A stretch of 64,000 nt of DNA from Rhizobiales bacterium Ga0077548 (lineage in GTDB: Bacteria > Pseudomonadota > Alphaproteobacteria > Rhizobiales > Xanthobacteraceae): the NCBI GenBank assembly GCA_001464215.1, contig LNEZ01000076.1:1-64000 (forward strand), in the 5' to 3' direction. Shown here piece after piece: positions 17,121 to 26,809 of the stretch. The first letter of the stretch is position 1. Each line of letters starts with the position of its first letter. A program made the position numbers and the translations under genes. The notes beneath the pieces are model-generated. The model had not been told where the DNA came from. It saw nothing but the letters and a program-made list of their open reading frames with translations, and did no database searches.

Positions 17121-17663
17121 ATGGCTGACGTAAACGTCTCATCGCTCCCCATTAGCCCCAAGCAGGGCCAGAAAACTGATGATTCTCAAGGAAATGAGGG
17201 CATCCCGGCGGTCGAACTGATCGAACTGTTGTTTTTCGCCTATCGCGATTTCGTGGGCGATGCCGACGAATTGCTGGCCCGGCTCGGCTTCGGCCGGGCG
17301 CACCACCGAGTCGTGCATTTCGTAAACCGGCATCCGGGTATGCGGGTCGCGGACCTTCTGGCGGTGCTAAAAATCACCAAACAGAGCCTTGGCCGCGTGC
17401 TGCGCGAACTCGTCGATAACGGCTACGTCGTGCAGAAGGCCGGCGATAGCGACCGCCGCGAACGCCTGCTTTATGTCGCGCCGAAAGGCGAAGAACTCGC
17501 GCGCCAACTGGTCGCACTTCAGACCCGCCGCTTTGCTCGCGCACTCAACGAATGCGGTCCAGGCGCACGCGATGCCGCACGCAAATTTCTGGCCTCCATG
17601 ATCGATCCGGAACAGCGCGCTGAAGTCGAGCGGCTGATCGCAAACGCAAACGGCAAGAAGTGA
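17121..17663 (+). CDS. petP: MarR family transcriptional regulator, PetP-like
   Basis: 180 residues. Winged-helix MarR core about residues 45-140: helix-turn-helix MRVADLLAVLKITKQSLGRVLRELVDNGYV and wing DSDRRERLLYVAPKGEEL. It overlaps a response-regulator gene by 4 bases. The pairing MarR plus OmpR-type regulator matches petP-petR of Rhodobacter capsulatus, reported as needed for respiratory and photosynthetic growth and linked to the bc1 genes. The symbol is by analogy of order; the target is unproven here. Confidence 0.8.
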   Translation: MADVNVSSLPISPKQGQKTDDSQGNEGIPAVELIELLFFAYRDFVGDADELLARLGFGRAHHRVVHFVNRHPGMRVADLLAVLKITKQSLGRVLRELVDNGYVVQKAGDSDRRERLLYVAPKGEELARQLVALQTRRFARALNECGPGARDAARKFLASMIDPEQRAEVERLIANANGKK

Positions 17664-18379
17664 GCGACGCGATGAACAAGCCGGTCAAACCGCCATCCGA
17701 CGACGCGCCGCATCTTCTGGTGGTCGACGACGACCAGCGCATCCGCGAACTCTTGTCGCGCTATCTGGCGGACCACGCCTATCGCGTGACGACGGCATCC
17801 GACGCCGCCGACGCGCGCGTGAAACTCGGCGGCATGGCGTTCGATATGCTGGTGCTAGATGTGATGATGCCGGGCGAGACGGGCTTGGAGCTTGCGAAAT
17901 CCATCCGCGAAAACTCCGACGTGCCGATCCTGATGCTGACCGCCCGAGCGGAGACTTCCGACCGCATCGCGGGTCTAGAAGCGGGCGTTGACGATTATTT
18001 GCCGAAACCTTTCGATCCGCGCGAACTGCTTCTGCGCATCAACAGCATCTTGCGCCGCGCGGCGACGCCGGCGGTGCCTGCGATCGAAATGGTACGTTTC
18101 GGCGATTTCGAGTTTCATCTGGAACGCGGCGATCTCACGAAGAGCGGCGAGGCGGTGCGGATCACCGACCGCGAATGCGATATGCTGCGCGTGCTGGCTG
18201 CCCGCTCGGGCGACACCGTGCCGAGACAGGACTTGGTAGCTCCCGGCGGCGACGCATCCGACCGCGCGGTGGATGTGCAGATCAACCGTCTCCGCCGCAA
18301 GATCGAAAAAGATCCCGCCGACCCGGCATATCTCCGCACCGTGCGCGGCGTCGGCTACCGGTTGCTGGTAACGCCGTGA
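17660..18379 (+). CDS. petR: OmpR-family response regulator, PetR-like
   Basis: 239 residues from a GTG start overlapping the upstream stop. Receiver domain: acidic pair in VVDDDQRIREL, phospho-acceptor Asp in MLVLDVMMPGETG, Thr in MLTARAE, Lys in LPKPFDPRE. C-terminal winged helix: RDLTK-like start, VDVQINRLRRKIE recognition helix and YLRTVRGVGYRL. It is cotranscribed with the MarR gene before it and the histidine kinase after it. Phosphorylation by that kinase is inferred from operon order. Confidence 0.85.
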   Translation: MSDAMNKPVKPPSDDAPHLLVVDDDQRIRELLSRYLADHAYRVTTASDAADARVKLGGMAFDMLVLDVMMPGETGLELAKSIRENSDVPILMLTARAETSDRIAGLEAGVDDYLPKPFDPRELLLRINSILRRAATPAVPAIEMVRFGDFEFHLERGDLTKSGEAVRITDRECDMLRVLAARSGDTVPRQDLVAPGGDASDRAVDVQINRLRRKIEKDPADPAYLRTVRGVGYRLLVTP

Positions 18380-19764
18380 CCTCGATAGACACCGGCATCC
18401 GCGGCATTAAATCGGTCTTCAACAGGATCATCGACGGCTACGACCGCTTCGGCACCTGGATGAATGCGCGCCTGCCGAAAGGCCTTTATGCACGCACGCT
18501 TTTGATCCTGCTGACGCCGATCGTGTTGCTGCAATCGGTATTGATGTTCGTATTCATGGAGCGGCACTGGAATCTCGTAACCCAACGCCTTTCGGCCGCG
18601 GTTTCGCGCGACATCGCCTCGCTGATCGACGTCTATCAGCAATACCCGCAGGACAAGGACGCTGCGTTCCTGCGCAAGATGGCAAGCGACCGGCTCGGCC
18701 TCACGGTTGAACTGCTGCCCGACGCCGATCTGCCGCCGCCGGGACCGAAGCCGTTCTTCTCGCCACTCGACAGCGCGCTCTCCCGCGAAATCGGATCGCT
18801 GATCCAGCGCCCGTTCTGGATCGACACAGTCGGCAATTCCAACCTGATCGAAATCCGCATCAAGCTGGAGAAGAACGTGTTTCGGGTGTTCGCGCCGCGC
18901 AACCACGCCTACGCCTCGAACTCGCACATCTTCATCATGTGGATGTTCGGCACCTCGCTGGTGCTGATCGCGATTTCGATTCTCTTTTTGCGCAATCAGA
19001 TCAAACCCATTCTACAACTCGCAGAAGCGGCGGAGTCCTTCGGCAAGGGCCGCGAAGTCACGAACTTCCGCCCGCGCGGCGCCACCGAAGTGCGGCGGGC
19101 GGCGGCGGCCTTCCTGGAGATGAAGCGGCGTATCGAGCGCCAGATCGAGCAGCGCACCACCATGCTCGCCGGTGTCTCGCACGATATGCGCACGGTGCTC
19201 ACGCGGTTCAAACTCGAACTCGCTTTGCTTCCGGAAGGACCGGAAATCGAGGCCATGCGCCGCGATGTCGATGAACTGCAGAATATGCTCGAGGCTTACC
19301 TCTCCTTCGCGCGTGGAGAATCCGGCGAGGGACCGGGCATGGTCGATATTTCGGAGATGCTCGAGGACCTCGCAGCCCACGCCGAGCGCCAGGGCCGCAA
19401 GGCGAGCGCAAGTTTCTCCGGCCCGCCGATCGTGCAGGCGCGAAAGGAAGCGCTGCGCCGCTGCGTGGCGAACCTGGTTGCGAACGCTATCCGCTACGGC
19501 AAGAACATCGCGCTCACCGGAAAGCGCGAGCCGCGCTGGCTTGAAGTCACGGTCGAGGATGACGGACCCGGCATTCCCGCCGACCGGCGCGAAGACGTGT
19601 TTCGTCCGTTTCTGCGGTTAGACGCTTCGCGTAATCAGGATGAAGGCAATAGCGGACTGGGCCTATCCATCGCGCGCGACATCGCAATCGCGCATGGCGG
19701 CGATATTTTCCTGAGCGACAGCCCGATGGGCGGCCTGCGCGCGACCTTGCGGATTCCGGCCTAA
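18376..19764 (+). CDS. EnvZ-like membrane sensor histidine kinase
   Basis: 462 residues from GTG 18376, overlapping the petR-like stop (GTGA). Membrane helix [20 protein letters not shown], a periplasmic domain of about 130 residues, second helix [24 protein letters not shown] region, then the H-box [14 protein letters not shown] with the phospho-His. The ATP-binding domain has [23 protein letters not shown] and [11 protein letters not shown]. The usual Pro after HD(L/M)RT is Val here. It presumably phosphorylates the preceding regulator. The signal is unknown. Confidence 0.92.
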   Translation: MTSIDTGIRGIKSVFNRIIDGYDRFGTWMNARLPKGLYARTLLILLTPIVLLQSVLMFVFMERHWNLVTQRLSAAVSRDIASLIDVYQQYPQDKDAAFLRKMASDRLGLTVELLPDADLPPPGPKPFFSPLDSALSREIGSLIQRPFWIDTVGNSNLIEIRIKLEKNVFRVFAPRNHAYASNSHIFIMWMFGTSLVLIAISILFLRNQIKPILQLAEAAESFGKGREVTNFRPRGATEVRRAAAAFLEMKRRIERQIEQRTTMLAGVSHDMRTVLTRFKLELALLPEGPEIEAMRRDVDELQNMLEAYLSFARGESGEGPGMVDISEMLEDLAAHAERQGRKASASFSGPPIVQARKEALRRCVANLVANAIRYGKNIALTGKREPRWLEVTVEDDGPGIPADRREDVFRPFLRLDASRNQDEGNSGLGLSIARDIAIAHGGDIFLSDSPMGGLRATLRIPA

Positions 19765-20117
19765 AACAGCCGTGCGCCATTAGCGACGGCAAAGTCCGGC
19801 GAGAACAGTACTACCGCGCCTTCTTCATCCGGAAATCCCAGCGTCAATACTTCCGACATGACCGGCCCAATCTGGCGCGGCGGGAAGTTGACGACCGCCG
19901 CCACGCGCTTACCGGGCAACTGCTCCGGCTTGTAGTATTTCGTGATCTGCGCGGAAGATTTCTTGATCCCGATCTCGGGACCGAAATCGATCTTCATCTT
20001 GATCGCGGGCTTCTTCGCTTCGGGAAACGGCTCCGCCTCGATAATCGTGCCTACCCGGATATCGACCTTCATGAAATCGCCGAACGAAATCTCCGGCGCA
20101 GTCGCGTCGTTCTTCAT
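19761..20117 (-). CDS. csaA: tRNA-binding domain protein CsaA-like
   Basis: 118 residues, a single EMAP-type tRNA-binding OB fold. Landmarks are [56 protein letters not shown]. CsaA was described as a secretion-related chaperone in Bacillus; the fold binds tRNA-like structures. Length is normal for the family. Convergent with the histidine kinase gene, ends overlapping by 4 bases. Confidence 0.92.
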   Translation of the reverse strand: MKNDATAPEISFGDFMKVDIRVGTIIEAEPFPEAKKPAIKMKIDFGPEIGIKKSSAQITKYYKPEQLPGKRVAAVVNFPPRQIGPVMSEVLTLGFPDEEGAVVLFSPDFAVANGARLF

Positions 20118-20138
20118 CCTTGCCCCCAGCAGAAATAT

Positions 20139-20813
20139 TTAGACTGCGACCGGCGCGTTCGGATCTTCCGGAAATGCTTCGTCACGATTTGCGCGGCGGC
20201 GCGGACGGCACCCCGGCACGAAGCGGCACATTTCGCGTGCGAAGCCGGCGAGACGTTCGGCGGTTTCCAACTGACGATCGAGCGCTGCCATGGTACGCGC
20301 CAACCCCGGATCGTCGTCATCGAGCCACGTCTGCGTCGCACGCGCGAAGAAACCTGCAAGCGCCTGCGCGCGCATACCGCCGATCAGACCGGATGAGCCT
20401 ACGCCAGCAGATGACAACATCCATTGCTGCGAGCGGACCGCGAGTTTATTCAAACCCATCGCAAGCTGCGGGCTGGTGCGCGCCGACTTGTAAAGCGAGC
20501 GAATCGCTTCGCGATAGGGCGCAAGCGCCTCGAAGCGGCGCATCAGCACTTCAAACAGCCGGTCCCGCGCAGATACATCGCCAAGCTCCGGATCGAGCTT
20601 TAACTGCTCGCCGCCGGAAAGTACCTTCTTGTCGGTCTCGCGGAAGAACGCCGCGACCATGTCGAAGGTCGAGCCGAACTCCCCGCGCAGATCGGCGAGC
20701 GAGACATTGGCGAGTTGCGCGACTTCGGAAAGTTCGATGCGCTCGAAGCGCTTCTCGGCAAGCAGCGTCAGAAATGCCCCGAGGATTTTTTCGCGTGCCT
20801 GTGCATCAGCCAT
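20139..20813 (-). CDS. TetR family transcriptional regulator
   Basis: 224 residues. N-terminal helix-turn-helix, residues about 8-55 (REKILGAFLTLLAEKRFERI, LSEVAQLANVSLADLRGEFG). The C-terminal ligand domain is not assignable to a known subgroup. The tail is rich in Arg and Pro. It lies 21 bases before csaA on the same strand, so the two may be cotranscribed. Target unknown. Confidence 0.88.
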   Translation of the reverse strand: MADAQAREKILGAFLTLLAEKRFERIELSEVAQLANVSLADLRGEFGSTFDMVAAFFRETDKKVLSGGEQLKLDPELGDVSARDRLFEVLMRRFEALAPYREAIRSLYKSARTSPQLAMGLNKLAVRSQQWMLSSAGVGSSGLIGGMRAQALAGFFARATQTWLDDDDPGLARTMAALDRQLETAERLAGFAREMCRFVPGCRPRRRANRDEAFPEDPNAPVAV

Positions 20814-20895
20814 AACGGTCCTCCTGAGACGAAAAACGCCGGAAATCCGATTGGGTTCAGCTTAGGCAGACGATGTGGCGGAGGAAAGACCGTAG

Positions 20896-21714
20896 TTATC
20901 CGGCCAATTCCTTGCCGCGTTTGGTCGCAGCCGCGACCGCCTCTTCGAGCAGTTTATCGAAGCCGGCCTCGCCCATCAGGATTTTAAGCGCGGCTGCTGT
21001 GGTGCCGTTGGGCGAAGTCACGTTCTCGCGCAGTTTAGAGGCCGGAAGATCGGAGCGATAAAGCAGTTCCCCCGCACCGGAGACGGTTTCGCGTGCGAGT
21101 TTCGCGGCCAACTCCTTCGGCAATCCGGCCTTCTCGCCCGCGCGCGCAAGCGTTTCGGCAAGCAGAAACACATAAGCAGGACCGGAGCCGGAAACGGCAG
21201 TCGCCGCGTCCATGAGGTTCTCGTCGTCGATCCACTCTACCGGCCCGGTAGAGCGCAACAGCGCATCTGTCAGCGCGCGCGCTTTTTCGTCGGCGCGTTT
21301 GTTTGGCACAGCCACCGTAATCCCGCGACCGATCGCAGCCGGCGTATTCGGGATGGTGCGGATCACTGCCGACTTCGGGAATGATTGTTCGAGAAACGAA
21401 ATTGTCCGCCCTGCCATCACGGAAATCACGACGGACGAAACGCCTGCGAATTGCGAAAGCTGCGGCAAAACATCCTGTGCGACCTGCGGCTTCACAGCCA
21501 CGATCAGCGCCGCGACTTCGCCTTTTGGGTTTTCGTTAAGCGGAATCTTGTTCTCGGAAAGCAGCGAAGCAATTTCCGGCGGCGGGCCCGGATCGCGCAC
21601 CGCGACCTGAGACGCAGGCAAACCCGCCTTCAGCCAGCCTTCGAGGAGCGCGCCGCCCATCTTGCCCGCGCCCGCGAGCATGACGATACCTTTGAGCGCA
21701 GCGAGAGCGCTCAT
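20896..21714 (-). CDS. proC: Pyrroline-5-carboxylate reductase
   Basis: 272 residues. N-terminal Rossmann fold LAGAGKMGGALLEGWL, then VAVKPQ, IRTIPNTPAAIGRGITV, and the ProC signature in the C-terminal half (DAATAVSGSGPAYVFLLAETL and LRENVTSPNGTTAAAL). It reduces pyrroline-5-carboxylate to proline with NAD(P)H. It is preceded at 4 bases by a YbjN-type gene, a conserved alphaproteobacterial pair. The opposing catabolic enzyme PutA is encoded at 59475. Confidence 0.97.
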   Translation of the reverse strand: MSALAALKGIVMLAGAGKMGGALLEGWLKAGLPASQVAVRDPGPPPEIASLLSENKIPLNENPKGEVAALIVAVKPQVAQDVLPQLSQFAGVSSVVISVMAGRTISFLEQSFPKSAVIRTIPNTPAAIGRGITVAVPNKRADEKARALTDALLRSTGPVEWIDDENLMDAATAVSGSGPAYVFLLAETLARAGEKAGLPKELAAKLARETVSGAGELLYRSDLPASKLRENVTSPNGTTAAALKILMGEAGFDKLLEEAVAAATKRGKELAG

Positions 21715-21718
21715 GGCG

Positions 21719-22219
21719 TCACGCCTCGCCGGCGGTCTCGAACAGCGCGGCGTCCATCGCTTCGCGCGCGGTCTTGCCCGCCCAGATCACGAACTGGAAC
21801 GCGGGGTAGTAGCGCTCCGCCGCGCTGACGGCGTTTTCCAGAAGTGCTTCGCATTGCCGGCCACTGGCCTCCGCTCCGCCGGAGAGTACCAGCCCGTCGC
21901 GATACATGACGAGGCCCTCCTCAGACCAGAGGTCGAAATGCCCGAGCCAGAGCTGTTCGTTGACCATGGCGAGCAGGCGGTAGATTTCCGCGCGCCGCGC
22001 CTCCGGCACCTTGAGGTCGAAGGCGCAGGCCGTATGCAGCGCCTCCAGTTCGTCCATCCACTGGAACGAGACGTTGTAGTCGGTCTGGCGTCCCTTGATG
22101 GAAAGCGTGATCTCCGACTCGTTCGAACGCTCGAACGACCAGTCGTTGACCGCAGCCAGCCGCTCGACCAGGTCGACGGGATTCCCGCCGGGACCTCTAT
22201 CGAATTCAGCCAGTGACAT
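21719..22219 (-). CDS. YbjN domain-containing protein
   Basis: 166 residues from ATG 22219, supported by AAGGA six bases upstream. Landmarks are DWSFERSNESEITLSIKG, FQWMDELEALHTACAFDLK and VNEQLWLGHFDLWSEEGLVMYR, typical of the YbjN family, which has a type III chaperone-like fold and no settled function. Four-base gap to proC, so cotranscribed with it. Confidence 0.88.
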   Translation of the reverse strand: MSLAEFDRGPGGNPVDLVERLAAVNDWSFERSNESEITLSIKGRQTDYNVSFQWMDELEALHTACAFDLKVPEARRAEIYRLLAMVNEQLWLGHFDLWSEEGLVMYRDGLVLSGGAEASGRQCEALLENAVSAAERYYPAFQFVIWAGKTAREAMDAALFETAGEA

Positions 22220-22469
22220 TCCGCTTCCTTTCCGGGTCCTCCAGGCCTTGCGGGAATCCTTCAGCGCTCTCCAGCCTAAGGCCGAAGCGCCGTTTGCTCC
22301 CGGTTTGGTCTGCCGCCGCAACTCGCTGATTCGCCGAACTGAATCGCAAATCAGTTGGTTCAGAAGAATCGAATTCGCCCCCGCCTTCAATGGCGGTTCC
22401 ACGACTTCCCACAGGCGCAGGCCCGTGGAAGCGCAATTATCCGTGGAGAACTTCGGGGCTTCGAGCCGC

Positions 22470-22721
22470 TTACTTCTTCAAGAGCGTTTCGAGCTCGGCC
22501 ACGCGGGCAGCGAGCTTCTCATTCTCGTTACGCGCTTTCGCGGCCATCTCTTTTACGGCCTCGTGTTCCTCGCGGGTCACGACATCCATGCCGCGCAAAA
22601 TACGCTCGGCCTGCGAGCGGACCATGGTCTCGACCTCGCGGCGCACGCCGCCGGCAACGCCTGCGGCGTCGTTCGCAAGACGGGCGAACTCGTCGAAAAT
22701 GCGGTTGCTGGTCTGGGTCAT
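22470..22721 (-). CDS. ubiK: Accessory factor UbiK family protein
   Basis: 83 residues from ATG 22721, with AAGGAG upstream. Helical protein: MTQTSNRIFDEFARLANDAAG, then VVTREEHEAVKEMAAK and a C-terminal coiled coil ENEKLAARVAELETLL. UbiK (BMFP, YqiC) supports aerobic ubiquinone synthesis with UbiJ and can trimerise and touch membranes. Divergent from lgt. Confidence 0.88.
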   Translation of the reverse strand: MTQTSNRIFDEFARLANDAAGVAGGVRREVETMVRSQAERILRGMDVVTREEHEAVKEMAAKARNENEKLAARVAELETLLKK

Positions 22722-22834
22722 CACGCGCTCCTTGGGCCGCAACGGGCGGCTAGTACTCCTACAATGGGTATCGCGGGGCTGCGCCGCAAGGCGACTCCTT
22801 GACTTCGGTTAAGCGAACCTCGATTCAGCCAGTA

Positions 22835-23689
22835 ATGCCGCTTTTCGCGCTCCCCTTTCCGATGATCGATCCGGTGCTGATTTCGGTCGGCCCGCTTGCG
22901 ATCCGCTGGTACGCGCTCGCCTATGTCGGCGGCATTGTCGCCGGCTGGTGGCTGGCGCGGCGGGTCGCCGCGGCGAAGACCTACTGGGGCGGCGTCTCCC
23001 CGATGCACCCCGAAGATGCCGACGACGTCATCGTCTGGGCCGCTCTCGGCATCGTGCTCGGCGGCAGGTTTGGCTACGTGCTCTTCTACAACCCCTCTTA
23101 TTTCGTCTCGCATCCCGCGGAAATCTTCGTGCTCTGGCGCGGCGGTATGTCGTTCCACGGCGGCTTTCTCGGCACCATCCTCGCGCTCTTATTGTTTGCG
23201 CGGTCGCGCGGCATCCCGATGCTTTCGATGCTGGATGTCGCAGCGATCGTAACGCCGATCGGACTTTTTCTCGGCCGCATCGCGAACTTCATCAACAGCG
23301 AGCTTTGGGGCCGCGTCACCGATGTGCCCTGGGCCTTCGTGTTTCCGAACGGCGGACCGCAACCGCGTCACGCGAGCCAACTCTACGAAGGCACACTGGA
23401 AGGCATCGTCCTGTTTGCGATCCTTATCGTGATGTGGCGCAAAGGCGCGCTGAAATATCCGGGGATGATCGGCGGAATGTTCGTCGGCGGCTATGGCGTC
23501 GCACGTATCGTTTCGGAGTTATTCCGGGAGCCGGACGCGCATATCGGCTACCTCACCGGCGGCCTCACCATGGGTATGCTGTTGTCGATCCCAATGCTGA
23601 TCGTCGGCTTTGGCGCGATCTGGATTGCGAAACAGCGCGGCGTCACGAAATTCAAAGCGCCGAAGAAGCCAAAGAATGAACGCGCTTGA
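22835..23689 (+). CDS. lgt: Prolipoprotein diacylglyceryl transferase
   Basis: About 284 residues from ATG 22835 (an upstream TTG at 22799 is possible). Seven membrane helices and all family landmarks: [24 protein letters not shown] with the catalytic His, the Lgt signature [14 protein letters not shown] and [12 protein letters not shown]. It transfers diacylglyceryl from phosphatidylglycerol to the lipobox Cys of prelipoproteins at the inner membrane. The next gene overlaps by 14 bases. Confidence 0.97.
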   Translation: MPLFALPFPMIDPVLISVGPLAIRWYALAYVGGIVAGWWLARRVAAAKTYWGGVSPMHPEDADDVIVWAALGIVLGGRFGYVLFYNPSYFVSHPAEIFVLWRGGMSFHGGFLGTILALLLFARSRGIPMLSMLDVAAIVTPIGLFLGRIANFINSELWGRVTDVPWAFVFPNGGPQPRHASQLYEGTLEGIVLFAILIVMWRKGALKYPGMIGGMFVGGYGVARIVSELFREPDAHIGYLTGGLTMGMLLSIPMLIVGFGAIWIAKQRGVTKFKAPKKPKNERA

Positions 23690-24785
23690 GCGCGAAATCC
23701 GCGCGCTGATCGAGACGCAGGGCCCGATCTCCGTCTCGCGCTACATGGCGCTCTGCCTCGCTCATCCCGAGTACGGCTACTACAGCACGCGCGATCCTTT
23801 CGGCACGGACGGCGACTTCACGACCGCCCCGGAAATCTCGCAGATGTTCGGCGAACTCGCCGGTATCTGGTGCGCGGAAGTCTGGCGGCTGATGGGCACG
23901 CCGCAGCAAATCGCACTTGTCGAAGTGGGTCCCGGCCGCGGCACCCTGATGAAGGACGCGCTGCGCGCGGCAAAAGTGATGCCGGGATTCCTGAACGCGA
24001 TCGAATTGCACCTCGTCGAGACGAGCCCCGTCTTGCAGGAGAAACAACGCGAAGCCCTGCACGGGGCGGTTTCAAAGATTGCGTGGCACGGCGAAACGAA
24101 CACGCTCCCCGACACGCCGCTCATCGCCGTCGGCAATGAATTCGTCGATGCGCTGCCGATAGAGCAATACGAAAAGAAAGCCGGACGCTGGCATGAGCGA
24201 AAAATCGGTCTCGGCGCGAACGGCGGCCTTGCCTTCGGCCTCGATCCGGCGCTGCTGCCGGACTTCGAGAAAAACTTACCCAGGCGCCTCACGCCCGCGC
24301 CGAACGGCGCGGTGTTCGAGCGGCGCAATCTAACGCCGATCGCAGACATTGTTGGCCGCATCGGGAAAAACGGCGGCGCCGCGCTCTTCGTCGATTACGG
24401 CCACGCTGAGTCCGGTTTCAGCGATACGCTGCAGGCAGTCAGCGGCCACGATTACGCCGAACCACTGGAAGCGCCGGGCGAAGTCGATCTCACTTCGCAG
24501 GTGGACTTCGAAGCACTCGCCGCACTCGCAAGCAATAATGTTCGCGCAACCGGTCCGCTCACGCAGCGGGATTTTCTGACACAACTTGGCATCGAAGCCC
24601 GCGCGGAAATCCTGCAACGAAACGCGAAGGAAGAAATGCGCGACGAAATCGGTACCGCGCTCACACGCCTGATCGGGCACACACCCGGCATGGGCGAGCT
24701 ATTCAAAGCACTCGCCTTCGCGCATCGCGATTTGCAGGCACTCCCAGGATTTGACGGCGCAAAGGTCAGCGGTGAGCATTCATAA
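23676..24785 (+). CDS. MidA/NDUFAF7-type SAM-dependent methyltransferase (DUF185)
   Basis: 369 residues. Landmarks are [38 protein letters not shown], the SAM-binding [29 protein letters not shown] and SQVDFEALA. Its mitochondrial relative NDUFAF7 dimethylates an Arg of complex I subunit NDUFS2; the bacterial substrate is not settled but is likely the NuoD counterpart. Translationally linked to lgt by a 14-base overlap and to the pgeF-like gene. Confidence 0.92.
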   Translation: MNALEREIRALIETQGPISVSRYMALCLAHPEYGYYSTRDPFGTDGDFTTAPEISQMFGELAGIWCAEVWRLMGTPQQIALVEVGPGRGTLMKDALRAAKVMPGFLNAIELHLVETSPVLQEKQREALHGAVSKIAWHGETNTLPDTPLIAVGNEFVDALPIEQYEKKAGRWHERKIGLGANGGLAFGLDPALLPDFEKNLPRRLTPAPNGAVFERRNLTPIADIVGRIGKNGGAALFVDYGHAESGFSDTLQAVSGHDYAEPLEAPGEVDLTSQVDFEALAALASNNVRATGPLTQRDFLTQLGIEARAEILQRNAKEEMRDEIGTALTRLIGHTPGMGELFKALAFAHRDLQALPGFDGAKVSGEHS

Positions 24786-24786
24786 C

Positions 24787-25551
24787 ATGAGAGTCGAATC
24801 TTCCGCGCTCGCGAAACTTCCCGGCATCCGCCACGCCTTCTTCACGCGCGAAGGCGGCGTCTCGGAAGGCATTTATGCGTCATTGAACGGCGGCATCGGC
24901 TCCAATGATAGCGTAGCGCACGTGTCTGAGAACCGCCGCCGCATGAGCGAAGCGCTAGGCGCGGAACACATCATAACCTGTTATCAAATCCACTCGGCCG
25001 ACGTTGTCGTCGCAGGTAAAGCCTGGAGCCGGGAGAGCGCCGCGCGCGCCGACGGCATCGTCACGCGCACGAAAGGTTTGGCGGTTGGCGCTTCCGCCGC
25101 CGATTGCGGACCGCTTCTTTTCGCGGATGCCGGTGCCGGTATTGTCGCCGCGGCCCATGCCGGCTGGAAAGGCGCGCTCGGCGGCATCGCGGAGGCAACC
25201 GTCGCGAAGATGGAAGAACTGGGTGCGAGCCGGAAAAATATTGTGGCCGCGATCGGCCCGCTGATCCGGCAGCGGAGCTACGAGGTAGGCCCGGAATTCG
25301 TCACGCGGTTCAAGGACGCCGACCCGGATTACGTGCGATTCTTCGTGCCCTCTTTGACCCCCGATCACGCGATGTTCGACCTTGCCGGCCTCATCCGCCT
25401 GCGGCTGGAGACGGCGGGCGTCGGCCATATCGACGACCTCGGGCTAGATACATATTCCGACGAGAAGCGCTTTTTCTCCTATCGCCGAACCACCCATCGC
25501 GGCGAGCCGGACTACGGCCGCCAGATCGCGGCAATTGCGCTTATCGCCTGA
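24787..25551 (+). CDS. pgeF: Peptidoglycan editing factor PgeF / multicopper-oxidase-fold (YfiH, LACC1) family
   Basis: 254 residues from ATG 24787. Metal-site landmarks are CYQIHSADV, ASAADCGPLLFAD (Cys ligand), AAAHAGWKGALGGI (His ligand) and GPLIRQRSYEVG. Relatives are purine nucleoside phosphorylases or remove mis-built Ser from peptidoglycan precursors. The usual context lgt - MidA-like - pgeF is kept, one base separating it from the preceding stop. Confidence 0.92.
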   Translation: MRVESSALAKLPGIRHAFFTREGGVSEGIYASLNGGIGSNDSVAHVSENRRRMSEALGAEHIITCYQIHSADVVVAGKAWSRESAARADGIVTRTKGLAVGASAADCGPLLFADAGAGIVAAAHAGWKGALGGIAEATVAKMEELGASRKNIVAAIGPLIRQRSYEVGPEFVTRFKDADPDYVRFFVPSLTPDHAMFDLAGLIRLRLETAGVGHIDDLGLDTYSDEKRFFSYRRTTHRGEPDYGRQIAAIALIA

Positions 25552-25571
25552 GCAACTTGGCAGTTTTATTT

Positions 25572-25599
25572 GGCCAAGTCGGGCAAGCCCGACTTGGCC
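25572..25599. repeat. Perfect 13-bp inverted repeat between pgeF and prs
   Basis: GGCCAAGTCGGGC and GCCCGACTTGGCC separated by AA form a very stable hairpin. No T-tract follows on the plus strand, so it is an imperfect terminator and may be an mRNA-stabilising or repeated palindromic element. Confidence 0.75.
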
Positions 25600-25696
25600 G
25601 GGGACGGCCTTTGCCCCTGTATTTACAGGGTTGGCGGCGGCGGCTAGTGACTTGCTCACACAGGTCCGCGCCAGAAGGCGCGAATGGATGGCGTGA

Positions 25697-26662
25697 ATGT
25701 CGGGTCGGCAAGGCAAGAACAACGGAACCATCAAGCTCGTCGCCGGCAATTCGAATCGCGCGCTTGCGGAAACCATCGCCTCCTATCTTGAAACGCCGAT
25801 GACCAAGGCAACCGTGCGGCGCTTCGCCGACATGGAGATCTTCGTCGAGATCGAAGAGAACGTGCGCGGCCAGGACGTCTTCGTCATGCAGTCGACCTCG
25901 TTCCCCGCGAACGATCACTTGATGGAATTGCTGATCCTCACAGACGCGCTGCGCCGCTCCTCCGCGCGCCGCATCACGGCGGTCATTCCCTATTTCGGTT
26001 ACGCGCGGCAGGACCGCAAACCCGGTCCGCGCACGCCGATCTCGGCGAAGCTGGTCGCTAACCTGATCACGCACGCCGGCGCTGACCGCGTGATGACGGT
26101 CGATCTCCACGCCGCGCAAATTCAGGGCTTCTTCGATATTCCTGTCGATAACCTCTTCGCTTCCCCGGTAATGGTGCGCGACGTGAAGGAACGCTTCGAA
26201 CTAGGCAAAGTCACCGTGGTTTCGCCGGATGTCGGCGGCGTGGTTCGTGCGCGAGGGCTTGCCAAGCGCATTGATGCGCCGCTCGCGATCATCGACAAGC
26301 GCCGCGAGCGTCCGAACGAATCCGAAGTGATGAACGTCATCGGCGATGTCGAAGGCCGGGACTGCATTTTGATCGACGACATCGTCGATTCCGGCGGCAC
26401 GCTCGTGAACGCCGCCGAAGCGCTGCTCGAAAAAGGCGCCCTCTCGGTTACCGCCTACATCACGCATGGCGTGCTTTCCGGCGGCGCGGTCGCGCGCGTA
26501 ACCGCATCGAAGCTGAAGGAACTTGTCATCACCGACACAATTCAGGCGACCGAAGCAGTACGTGTCGCGCGAAACATCCGCGTGCTCTCGATTGCCACCT
26601 TGATGGGCGAAGCGATCGGCCGGACTGCGCACGAAGAGAGCGTCTCGAGCCTCTTCGATTGA
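25697..26662 (+). CDS. prs: Ribose-phosphate pyrophosphokinase
   Basis: 321 residues. Landmarks are [19 protein letters not shown], the flexible-loop region [38 protein letters not shown] and the PRPP-binding loop [18 protein letters not shown]. It makes PRPP from ribose-5-phosphate and ATP for nucleotide, His and Trp synthesis. The gene lies upstream of rplY-pth-ychF, as in many alphaproteobacteria. Confidence 0.97.
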   Translation: MSGRQGKNNGTIKLVAGNSNRALAETIASYLETPMTKATVRRFADMEIFVEIEENVRGQDVFVMQSTSFPANDHLMELLILTDALRRSSARRITAVIPYFGYARQDRKPGPRTPISAKLVANLITHAGADRVMTVDLHAAQIQGFFDIPVDNLFASPVMVRDVKERFELGKVTVVSPDVGGVVRARGLAKRIDAPLAIIDKRRERPNESEVMNVIGDVEGRDCILIDDIVDSGGTLVNAAEALLEKGALSVTAYITHGVLSGGAVARVTASKLKELVITDTIQATEAVRVARNIRVLSIATLMGEAIGRTAHEESVSSLFD

Positions 26663-26809
26663 ATGTGGCGAGCACGTTCAACCGATCCGCGAAAAATCCG
26701 GGCAATCTGTTAACGAAATAGTGTTTTGCTGCCATATCGCTTCCATGATTGGAGCGTAGCAACAAAGTCACACCAGCAACTGCGGCACACGTCGCATAGG
26801 GAGCACCCT

